Assembly (NCBI RefSeq): GCF_029953285.1
Contig: NZ_JASAOI010000016.1
Location: forward strand, 1-46,042
Direction: 5' to 3'
Length of the DNA stretch: 46,042 nt
Source: Yinghuangia seranimata
Lineage (GTDB): Bacteria; Actinomycetota; Actinomycetes; Streptomycetales; Streptomycetaceae
Both the position numbers and the translations under genes were made by a program. Below are positions 40,037 through 46,042 of this stretch, one piece after another. Each line of letters starts with the position of its first letter. The first letter of the stretch is position 1. The notes under the pieces are model-generated. The model saw nothing but the letters and a program-made list of their open reading frames with translations. It was not told the DNA's origin and made no database searches.

Positions 40037-40894
40037 TCAGCGGGCGGCGAGCTGCCGTTCGGCCGCCTCGACGACGTTGGTCAGCAGCATCGCGCGCGTC
40101 ATCGGGCCCACGCCGCCCGGCATCGGCGCGACCCACGCGGCCTTCTCGAACACCTCGGGGTGCACGTCGCCGACCAGGCCCTGCTCGGTGCGGGTGATGC
40201 CGACGTCGAGCACGACCGCGCCCGGCTTGACGATGTCGGCGCTCACCAGGCCCGCGACGCCGGCCGCGGCGACGACGATGTCGGCCTCCAGCACGTGCCG
40301 GGTCAGGTCCTTCGTGCCGGTGTGGCACAGCGTCACGGTGGCGTTCTCGGTGCGGCGGGTCAGCAGCAGGCCGATCGGGCGGCCGACGGTGACGCCGCGG
40401 CCGATGACGCACACGTCGGCGCCGTTGATCGGGATGTCGTGGCGGTGCAGCAGCTCGACGATGCCGCGCGGCGTGCACGGCAGCGGGGCGTCCTGGCCGA
40501 GCACGAGGCGGCCGAGGTTCATCGGGTGCAGGCCGTCGGCGTCCTTGTCCGGGTCCATCAGCTCGAGCACGCGGTTGGCGTCGAGACCGCGCGGCAGCGG
40601 GAGCTGGACGATGTAGCCGGTGCAGGCCGGGTCCTCGTTGAGCTCGCGGACGACCGCCTCGACCTCCTCCTGCGTCGCGGTCGCCGGAAGCTCGCGCTGG
40701 ATGCTCGCGATGCCGACCTGCGCGCAGTCGCGGTGCTTGCCCGCCACGTACGAGTGGCTGCCCGGGTCGTCGCCCACCAGCACGGTGCCCAGGCCCGGGT
40801 TGATCCCGGCGGCCTTGAGGGCATCGACCCGGACCTTCAGCTCGTCCTTGATCTGAGCGGCGGTCGCCTTGCCGTCGAGCTTCTGCGCCTTCAA
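40037..40894 (-). CDS. folD: Bifunctional methylene-THF dehydrogenase/cyclohydrolase FolD
   Basis: A 285-residue FolD interconverting 5,10-methylene-THF and 10-formyl-THF, the formyl donor also used by the island formyltransferase. Catalytic Y49 and K53 ([10 protein letters not shown]), QLPLP, the [11 protein letters not shown] nucleotide loop and [10 protein letters not shown] are present. I chose TTG at 40894 because AGGAGAG lies just upstream and the protein then begins [11 protein letters not shown]; a GTG at 40912 is possible. It lies 57 nt after the FUSC gene. Confidence 0.95.
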   Translation of the reverse strand: MKAQKLDGKATAAQIKDELKVRVDALKAAGINPGLGTVLVGDDPGSHSYVAGKHRDCAQVGIASIQRELPATATQEEVEAVVRELNEDPACTGYIVQLPLPRGLDANRVLELMDPDKDADGLHPMNLGRLVLGQDAPLPCTPRGIVELLHRHDIPINGADVCVIGRGVTVGRPIGLLLTRRTENATVTLCHTGTKDLTRHVLEADIVVAAAGVAGLVSADIVKPGAVVLDVGITRTEQGLVGDVHPEVFEKAAWVAPMPGGVGPMTRAMLLTNVVEAAERQLAAR

Positions 40895-40951
40895 GGTTCT
40901 CTCCTGATCCACCGGGCGGTCACGGGTGCCGGCCGTTGTCGGGGCGGGGTG

Positions 40952-43099
40952 TCACCTCGATTGTCCCGTACGCGGCATCTCCGCCTCACGCACCCTGTGC
41001 GGCGGCTCGGACAGCTGCGCGAGCAGCTCCGTCGCGATGCCGGGCGGCGGGCGCCGCGCCCCGTCGTCGAGTGCCTCGGTCAGCCGCTTGAGGTGCTGGC
41101 GCAGCACCGGGTGGCCCCACATCTCGGGCAGTTCGGGCGGCACCGGCGGGCTCTTGTGCTCGGCGGCGGTGGCCAGCGCGTCGACGTACTCGTCCAGTTC
41201 CTCCGCGTCGTCGCCCGGCAGCGCCTCCTCGGGCGGCACGGCCGGCTTGAGCGGCGCCGCCATCAGCCGGAACCCGAGGCGCTGCACGACCAGGAGGGCG
41301 GGCCACAGCGCCTCGACGCCCTCGCGGCGCCCGGCCAGTTCGCCGAGCGAGGACTCGTACACGTTCCACAGGCTGATGAGCTCGCGGCGTACGGAGGTAC
41401 GGGTGCGCTGCCACGCCGCGGCGTCGTCCCCGGCCTTGCCGCCGACGACGGTGCGCAGCATCAGCCCCTCGGCGCGGATCGCCCGTCCGAGCGCGGCGGG
41501 CAGCCGGTACGTCGAGGCGCGGCGCCACAGCAGGAAGCTGGTGAGCAGCCCGATGCCGAGCCCGAGCAGCATGTCGAGCAGCCGGGTCGAGGCGAGGTCG
41601 CCGACGTGGTGGCCGGGCAGCCCGGCGCCGACCAGCACCAGCGGCACCGGCGTGATGAACGCGGTGCCCACGACGAGGTTGCGGCGCATGACGGTCTGCG
41701 CGGCGCCGTAGAGCAGCGCGACGGTGACCACGGTCTCCCACGGCCCCGGCGAGAGGTCGTGGAGGAACACCACGACCACGGCCACGCCGATGAACGTGCC
41801 GATCGCGCGTTGCAGCGCGCTGCCGAAGTCGAGCACCGCGTTGCCGCCCTGCAGCGCGGCGGCGGCGCCGATGGCGACCCACGACGGGTGCACGACCGGC
41901 AGGATCTCGGCGGCGCCCGTGGCGGCGCCCACCGCGAGCCCGGTGCGCACGGCGATGGGCGGCAGCAGCGAGGCCCCGCCGCCCGCCGTCTCGATGAGCT
42001 CCAGCACGCCGGGCCGGTCGCCCTTCAGCGGCGCGCCGGTCGGGATGGCGGGCGAGGCGGCGGCCTGCACCGAGCCGCGCAGCGCGGCCCGCAGCCGGCG
42101 CTCGCCGTTCGTCTGCGGATCGACCACCAGCGGCGGCAGGTGCGCGACGGCGCCGGGGCGGCCGACGGCGGCGGCGATCTCGCGCACGGTGTCGGCGGTT
42201 TCGGGCGGGAGCGGGTCGGAGCGTTCCTCCGCGACGAGTTCGGCCGCGTGGAACAGGTCCAGCGCACGCCGGACGAGCACCTGGAGGCGGCGCTCGTCGC
42301 CGGACATGCGCGACCGGCGGCCGTCGGCGCGGATGACGGTGACCCAGGCGTCGTACAGCGCGTGGGACGCCTGGTGCCGCGCCGCGTCCACCTCGCGCGT
42401 GCCGATCGCGTCGAGGAACCCGGCGATCGCCTGGAACGCCTCGTCGATCGCGAGGTGTTCGGGATAGTGCGGTCTGACGAGCCAGCCGGACATCGACACG
42501 AGCCATGCGCTCGCGGCCCCGACGAGCAGCAGGGCGACCGAGGTCGCGATGTGGCCGCTGACGGCGGGCAGGAAGGTGCCCATCGCGCAGGTCAGCGTGA
42601 ACATGTAGCCGCCGGGGCGGCCGACGCGCAGCGCACCGCACAGGAAGGTGGCGGTGCCGGCGACGATCGTGATGACGAGCGCGCCGACCCAGGGCCGGCC
42701 GGCGGTCACGGCGCCGGCGGCGTACGCGGCGGCCAGCCCGAGGCCGACCGCGGCGAGCACGCGGGCGCGGCGGCCGTACGGCTCGGTGGACGCGTACAGC
42801 ACGGCGTAGCCGCCGATCGCCGCCGACGAGCCGTCCGCCACCCCGCTGACCGCGGTCACCAAGGCGAACGGCAGGCCGACGCCGAGCGCTGCGCGCGTCC
42901 CGTTCGCCCACGCGAAGCGGTCGCCCGACAGCGTGACGATCGGCCGCAGCGGATGGTCCGGCTCGATGTGCGGCGGGTGCTCGGCCGGGAACGGGGGCAG
43001 CGTGCCGCCGCCGGGGGCGCTCGCCGGGGCGGACCCGGGCGGGAGGGCGCGCGGCTGCTCCGCGGGGGCGGGAGGTTCCGGCTTCGCGTCCTCGGTCAT
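40952..43099 (-). CDS. FUSC-family membrane protein (aromatic-acid-exporter-like)
   Basis: A 715-residue polytopic protein with two membrane blocks (about 70-205 and 375-525) separated by a soluble helical domain, the layout of FUSC/YccS-type transporters. The N-terminal 45 residues are Pro-rich and cytoplasmic, and the C-terminal about 190 residues are soluble. It probably exports aromatic or other anionic compounds; the substrate is unknown. GAGGGAG precedes the ATG. It is the first gene of the minus-strand row and divergent from the RDD gene. Confidence 0.88.
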   Translation of the reverse strand: MTEDAKPEPPAPAEQPRALPPGSAPASAPGGGTLPPFPAEHPPHIEPDHPLRPIVTLSGDRFAWANGTRAALGVGLPFALVTAVSGVADGSSAAIGGYAVLYASTEPYGRRARVLAAVGLGLAAAYAAGAVTAGRPWVGALVITIVAGTATFLCGALRVGRPGGYMFTLTCAMGTFLPAVSGHIATSVALLLVGAASAWLVSMSGWLVRPHYPEHLAIDEAFQAIAGFLDAIGTREVDAARHQASHALYDAWVTVIRADGRRSRMSGDERRLQVLVRRALDLFHAAELVAEERSDPLPPETADTVREIAAAVGRPGAVAHLPPLVVDPQTNGERRLRAALRGSVQAAASPAIPTGAPLKGDRPGVLELIETAGGGASLLPPIAVRTGLAVGAATGAAEILPVVHPSWVAIGAAAALQGGNAVLDFGSALQRAIGTFIGVAVVVVFLHDLSPGPWETVVTVALLYGAAQTVMRRNLVVGTAFITPVPLVLVGAGLPGHHVGDLASTRLLDMLLGLGIGLLTSFLLWRRASTYRLPAALGRAIRAEGLMLRTVVGGKAGDDAAAWQRTRTSVRRELISLWNVYESSLGELAGRREGVEALWPALLVVQRLGFRLMAAPLKPAVPPEEALPGDDAEELDEYVDALATAAEHKSPPVPPELPEMWGHPVLRQHLKRLTEALDDGARRPPPGIATELLAQLSEPPHRVREAEMPRTGQSR

Positions 43100-43300
43100 G
43101 CGGCTCCCTCGGCACCAGATCCGGCGAACACCAACAAAGAGTAGTAAATCGCCGTGCCCAGGCCCTGCGGTCGCTTACCTGTCACCGACTCGTTGGCTGT
43201 TGTGGATACCCGCGCGTCCCCGCGTGCCGCTACGTTCGCTTTCCCACCGCCGGCAACCCGTCGACGGAGCATGCGCGAACACGCGGAAAGGCAGGACGTG

Positions 43301-43975
43301 ATGGGCCAGCCGCCTGGACCCGAGTACCCCTACGGACAGCAGCCGGGCTACGGGCAACAGCCGCCCGGCTACGGGCCGCAGGCGGGATACGGAGGCCAGC
43401 CCGGATACGGCGCCCCGGGCTACGGCCCGCAGCCCGGGTACGGCCCGCAGCCGGGTTACGGCGCGCCGCCCTACGGCGCTCCCCCGGCGTACGGCTACGG
43501 CCCGCCGCGCGAGTTGCTCGCCCCGTGGGGCTCGCGCGCGGGCGCGAGCCTGCTCGACGGGCTGTACGGCCTGCTGGTCGGCAGCGTGGCGATCGCAGGG
43601 TGGATCTGGATCGTCGCCAGCACGAAGGACACCGACCAGGTCGACTCCGACGGCTACTACAAGCAGGACTACACGGGCGGCTCGGCCCCGATCGCGATGG
43701 CGGTCATAGGCGGCCTGCTGTTGGCCGCCTTCCTCATATGGCAGCTGTACCAGCAGGGCAAGACCGGCCAGACGCTCGGCAAGAAGCACGTCGGCATCCG
43801 CGTGCTGCGCGAACGCGACGGCCAGCCACAGGGCTTCTGGATGGCGGCGCTGCGCTACCTGTGCCACTTCGCCGACAGCTTCATCTGCTACATCGGCTAC
43901 CTGTGGCCGCTGTGGGACGAGAAGAAGCAGACCTTCGCCGACAAGATCGTCGGCACCGTGGTCATCCGCGGCTGA
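43301..43975 (+). CDS. RDD-family membrane protein with a PGYG-repeat N-terminus
   Basis: A 224-residue protein. Residues 10-67 are a disordered run of PGYG/QQ/AP repeats. The RDD domain follows, with the first helix region SRAGASLLDGLYGLLVGSV, a second helix (about 126-146) and the GKTGQTLGKKHVGIRVL segment. The function of RDD proteins is mostly unknown; some act in ion exchange or transport. I use ATG at 43301; ATG at 43271 is possible. A strong terminator follows. Confidence 0.88.
   Translation: MGQPPGPEYPYGQQPGYGQQPPGYGPQAGYGGQPGYGAPGYGPQPGYGPQPGYGAPPYGAPPAYGYGPPRELLAPWGSRAGASLLDGLYGLLVGSVAIAGWIWIVASTKDTDQVDSDGYYKQDYTGGSAPIAMAVIGGLLLAAFLIWQLYQQGKTGQTLGKKHVGIRVLRERDGQPQGFWMAALRYLCHFADSFICYIGYLWPLWDEKKQTFADKIVGTVVIRG
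43328..43501 (+). repeat. Coding tandem repeat (PGYG-type)
   Basis: Degenerate 9-21 bp units encode repeated PGYG, GQQ and GAP motifs in the RDD protein N-terminus. Such tyrosine- and glycine-rich tails are common on actinobacterial membrane proteins and vary in length between strains. Confidence 0.8.
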
Positions 43976-43989
43976 CCGCGGCGATGTGA

Positions 43990-44038
43990 GGCGCGGCACT
44001 CCCGGACCCGGTCCGGCGGGTGCCGCGCCTTCATTTTC
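43990..44038 (+). terminator. Terminator after the RDD gene
   Basis: An outer 10-bp stem (43990-43999 with 44020-44029) encloses a 6-bp stem (44002-44007 with 44011-44016). It is followed by TTCATTTT, a rare T-rich tail in this sequence. It starts 15 nt past the RDD stop and insulates the glycosyltransferase promoter. Confidence 0.9.
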
Positions 44039-44075
44039 ACGGTGGATTTCCGATTTGCCGGAAAAACTCCTCACC

Positions 44076-44090
44076 CACCGCAATGCGGTG
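44076..44090. repeat. Small inverted repeat upstream of the Crp-type site
   Basis: CACCGC and GCGGTG flank AAT, 31 nt upstream of the Crp-like site. It may be a second regulator site or a weak hairpin. The region around it (44038-44110) is unusually AT-rich. Confidence 0.3.
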
Positions 44091-44120
44091 ATGACCAACC
44101 AAATATTCGCCCGCCCTTCC

Positions 44121-44164
44121 GTGATCCCGGTCACCTTTACACCTCCCTTAAGGTGATCCATGAT
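44121..44164 (+). promoter_or_regulatory. Crp-type site and promoter of the glycosyltransferase gene
   Basis: GTGATCCCGGTCAC (44121-44134) is an exact match to the Streptomyces Crp consensus GTG-N6-GNCAC. CATGAT (44159-44164) is a possible -10, giving a start near 44170 and placing the site centre about 42 nt upstream, as in class II activation. TCACCTT/AAGGTGA (44131-44137, 44150-44156) forms a further inverted repeat in the spacer. Confidence 0.6.
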
Positions 44165-44170
44165 TTAGCC

Positions 44171-44272
44171 GCTGGTATGCCGCCCGGGGAGGGCCGAGTT
44201 TTTCGGGGTGGCGGCGCGTCGGCGATGACTTGCGTTGGGGAGCGACACGAGTCAGCACCGTTTTTCGCCAGC
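44171..44272 (+). ncRNA. Candidate structured leader RNA, possibly ydaO-like (c-di-AMP) riboswitch
   Basis: GCTGG (44171-44175) can pair with CCAGC (44268-44272), closing a 102-nt element that starts at the predicted transcription start and ends about 90 nt before the glycosyltransferase ATG. Inside, CGGGGA..CCGAGTTTTTCGGGGTG and, later, GAGTCAGCACCG resemble ydaO core segments. The usual GAA after GGGGTG and the TAGGG block are not clear. It could be a divergent riboswitch, another RNA, or chance. Confidence 0.35.
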
Positions 44273-44360
44273 ATGGACGCAGTTGTCCGAATTCTCCCGC
44301 AGATCCGCATTCCGGGCGGCCGTCTAAACACGCCCCCGGCCAGTCGAACGCGACGGAGAA

Positions 44361-45806
44361 ATGGACCAGATCAGCGAACCGGTCGCGACTGACGCGTACC
44401 CGGACGCCTGGTTCCGCGAGGGCGAAGCGACGCCCCGTCCCGCCCGGTACCCCGGCTTCGACGACACCTCCACCGCGATCCTGGTCCGCCCCGTCGACGT
44501 CATGGCCGCCGAACGCCGGCGCGCCCGGCGCAGCGGCACGGCGCCCACCGGCCCGGCGGCCGGGCCCGCCACGTTCGGCGCGCGCCCCGACGACACCATC
44601 ACGAACCTGCTCGTCGGCCCGCCGATCGAACCGCCGTCCGTCGAGCCCGTCGACCGCGCCACCAACGGCCGCGGCAAGCACGCGCCGCGCAAGGCCGCGC
44701 CGTTCCGCCTCGGCACCAAGCGCCGCCGGCGCCGCTCGCTGCCCGCGCACGACCCGGCGACGATGCGAATAACGGCCCTGGTCCCCGCGCACAACGAGGA
44801 AGACCAGATCGGCGACACGATCGACTCGCTGCTCGCGCAGAAGCGCCCGCCCGAGCGCATCATCGTCATCGCCGACAACTGCTCCGACAGCACGGTCGAG
44901 ATCGCCCGCGGCAGGGGCGTGGACGTCTTCGAGACGGTCGGCAACCAGCACAAGAAGGCCGGCGGGCTCAACCAGGTCCTCGACCGGCTGCTGCCCGTCC
45001 TCGGCCCGCGCGACGCCGTCCTGGTGATGGACGCCGACTCCACGCTCGGCCCCGAGTTCCTCAGCCACGGCCTGGAGCGCCTCGCCACCGGCGAGTTCGG
45101 CGGCGTGGGCGGCACGTTCACCGGCAAGCCGGGCGGCGGCTTCGTCGGCATGCTGCAGCGCAACGAGTACGCGCGCTACGTCCGTGATGTCCAGCGCCTG
45201 CAGGGCAAGGCCCTCGTCCTCACCGGAACCGCGACGCTCTTCCGCGCGCTCGCGCTCCAGGAGGTCGTCGAGGCCCGCCGCACCCGCGTCCTCCCCGGTC
45301 TCCCCCAGGTCTACGACACCCGGGTGCTGACCGAGGACAACGAGCTGACCCTCGCGATCCTGCACCTCGGGCTGCGCATCATCTGCCCGCCCAAGTGCAC
45401 GCTCGAGACCGAGGTCATGCTCACCTGGCGCGACCTGTTCAACCAGCGGCTGCGCTGGAAGCGCGGCGCGCTGGAGAACCTGACCGACTACGGCTGGACC
45501 CGGGTCACCCGGTCCTACTGGGGACGCCAGGTGCTGTCCCTCATCGGCCTGTTGGTCATCGTGATCTACCTGTCCTCGCTGCTCTTCTCGCTGATCGTCA
45601 CCGGCAGCGTCGTCGTGCAGCCCGTGTGGATGGCGGTCACCCTCGTCTTCGCTCTGGAGCGCGCGGTCACCGTGCGCTCGCGCGGCCCGGTCCAGATGGT
45701 CCTGGGCGCGCTCATCGTGGTCGAGATGGCTTTCGACCTATTCCTCCAAGCCGCCCAGGCGAAAGCGTTCTGGGATGCGATCCGCAACAAGGAAAGGAAG
45801 TGGTGA
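44361..45806 (+). CDS. Processive family 2 glycosyltransferase
   Basis: A 481-residue membrane-associated GT2 enzyme. The catalytic domain (from about 135) has PAHNEEDQI, D224-A-D226-S for metal/UDP-sugar, TED with D326 as likely base, and Q362-R-L-R-W366, the QxxRW motif of processive synthases such as cellulose, chitin and hyaluronan types. Two to three C-terminal helices (about 391-460) anchor it. The first 134 residues are disordered and Arg-rich (RRARR, KRRRRR), which is unusual. GGAG lies just before the ATG; an internal ATG at 44764 would yield only the catalytic part. It is probably Crp-controlled and is followed after 1 nt by the LAMTG protein. The polymer product is unknown. Confidence 0.88.
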   Translation: MDQISEPVATDAYPDAWFREGEATPRPARYPGFDDTSTAILVRPVDVMAAERRRARRSGTAPTGPAAGPATFGARPDDTITNLLVGPPIEPPSVEPVDRATNGRGKHAPRKAAPFRLGTKRRRRRSLPAHDPATMRITALVPAHNEEDQIGDTIDSLLAQKRPPERIIVIADNCSDSTVEIARGRGVDVFETVGNQHKKAGGLNQVLDRLLPVLGPRDAVLVMDADSTLGPEFLSHGLERLATGEFGGVGGTFTGKPGGGFVGMLQRNEYARYVRDVQRLQGKALVLTGTATLFRALALQEVVEARRTRVLPGLPQVYDTRVLTEDNELTLAILHLGLRIICPPKCTLETEVMLTWRDLFNQRLRWKRGALENLTDYGWTRVTRSYWGRQVLSLIGLLVIVIYLSSLLFSLIVTGSVVVQPVWMAVTLVFALERAVTVRSRGPVQMVLGALIVVEMAFDLFLQAAQAKAFWDAIRNKERKW

Positions 45807-45807
45807 C

Positions 45808-45963
45808 GTGTACAACGTGAGCACTGGGGCCGCGGCCGCCGGTACCGGCGGTGTGCTGGCCATGACTGGCGCCGTCAACGTGGTGTGGGCGCTGGTGGCG
45901 GCGTTCACGCTGTTCAGCGCCGGCCTCGCGCTCAAGCGGATCATGCCCGCGCGCACCCGCTGA
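45808..45963 (+). CDS. 51-residue membrane protein with sortase-like LAMTG tail
   Basis: GTG at 45808 starts 1 nt after the glycosyltransferase stop and is preceded by GGAAAGGAAG. The product has an Ala/Gly/Thr-rich head of about 17 residues, then LAMTG (residues 18-22), one hydrophobic helix (about 24-42) and a basic end KRIMPARTR. That order is a cell-wall sorting signal of the LAxTG type used by Streptomyces class E sortases. There is no separate signal peptide, so the helix may simply be a membrane anchor. No known family is recognised. Its coupling suggests a subunit or regulator of the glycosyltransferase. Confidence 0.7.
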   Translation: MYNVSTGAAAAGTGGVLAMTGAVNVVWALVAAFTLFSAGLALKRIMPARTR

Positions 45964-45974
45964 CCCCGAGCGGC

Positions 45975-46042
45975 GGGGGCCGCGGGGGCCCCCCCCCCCC
46001 GCCCCCCCCCCCCCCGGGGGCCCCCCCCCCCCCCCCCCCCCC
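45975..46042. other. Low-complexity C/G homopolymer end
   Basis: The last about 68 bases are runs of C with short G runs, like the left end. They are most likely a contig-end artefact. Nothing can be annotated here. Confidence 0.7.

Noticed and set aside
39812-43144. A 1110-codon open frame opposite folD and the FUSC gene
   Set aside because: Same high-GC shadow effect; the minus-strand proteins have clear domains and this one has none.

Overview
The window is very high-GC DNA (third positions almost all G or C) with many GTG and some TTG starts, GTGA/ATGA overlaps, a D-Ala-D-Ala carboxypeptidase next to an SCO4848-type membrane protein, and a tam/tamR pair. This points to a Streptomycetaceae-like actinomycete; I cannot name the genus. 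Both ends, and one internal intergenic stretch (10057-10205), are long G or C homopolymers that look like contig-end or assembly artefacts.

Layout. 0.1-6.0 kb: mfd (-), an aldehyde dehydrogenase (+) and a cupin (-). 6.1-16.3 kb: an accessory nucleotide-sugar island of two converging operons. The forward arm holds a methyltransferase-like protein, a UDP-HexNAc 6-dehydrogenase, an unassigned Rossmann-like protein and a sugar N-formyltransferase. The reverse arm holds a Gfo/Idh/MocA dehydrogenase, an NDP-sugar epimerase, two DegT/StrS aminotransferases and a metallo-beta-lactamase/Rieske protein of the NamH/CMAH type. 16.7-17.7 kb: a YwqJ-like deaminase and a SUKH-like partner. 17.7-22.1 kb: a housekeeping block, tRNA-Gln-glmU-prs-rplY-pth (-). 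22.3-27.7 kb: desaturase plus TetR, ADP-ribosylglycohydrolase, VOC protein, tam/tamR and a secreted SGNH hydrolase. 27.8-34.9 kb: gdhA, a P450, an SCO4848-family protein, a D-Ala-D-Ala carboxypeptidase, then trpS-2H phosphoesterase-YihY. 35.3-38.3 kb: a DDAH-like protein, rocD, a 36-residue membrane protein and an Lrp regulator. 38.4-43.1 kb: FUSC-folD-DUF3017-mdh (-). 43.3-46.0 kb: an RDD protein, then a processive family 2 glycosyltransferase and a 51-residue protein carrying a sortase-like LAMTG tail.

Most interesting. (1) The island has the enzyme classes expected for a UDP-2-acetamido-3-amino-uronic acid route (6-oxidation, 3-oxidation, transamination). It has an N-formyltransferase where Wbp pathways have an acetyltransferase, plus a Rieske hydroxylase related to enzymes that turn N-acetyl into N-glycolyl sugars. 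I propose a new N-formylated and/or N-glycolylated amino-uronic nucleotide sugar. (2) The glycosyltransferase leader has an exact Streptomyces Crp-type site, a suitably spaced -10, and a closed, possibly ydaO-like RNA element. (3) The DDAH-like protein beside rocD appears to have lost its catalytic His and Cys and looks like a pseudoenzyme. (4) The downstream 51-residue LAMTG protein may be a minimal sortase-type partner of the glycosyltransferase.

Functions come from motif reading and memory of the families; no database search was possible. Start codons were chosen from ribosome-binding sites, overlaps and expected family N-termini.
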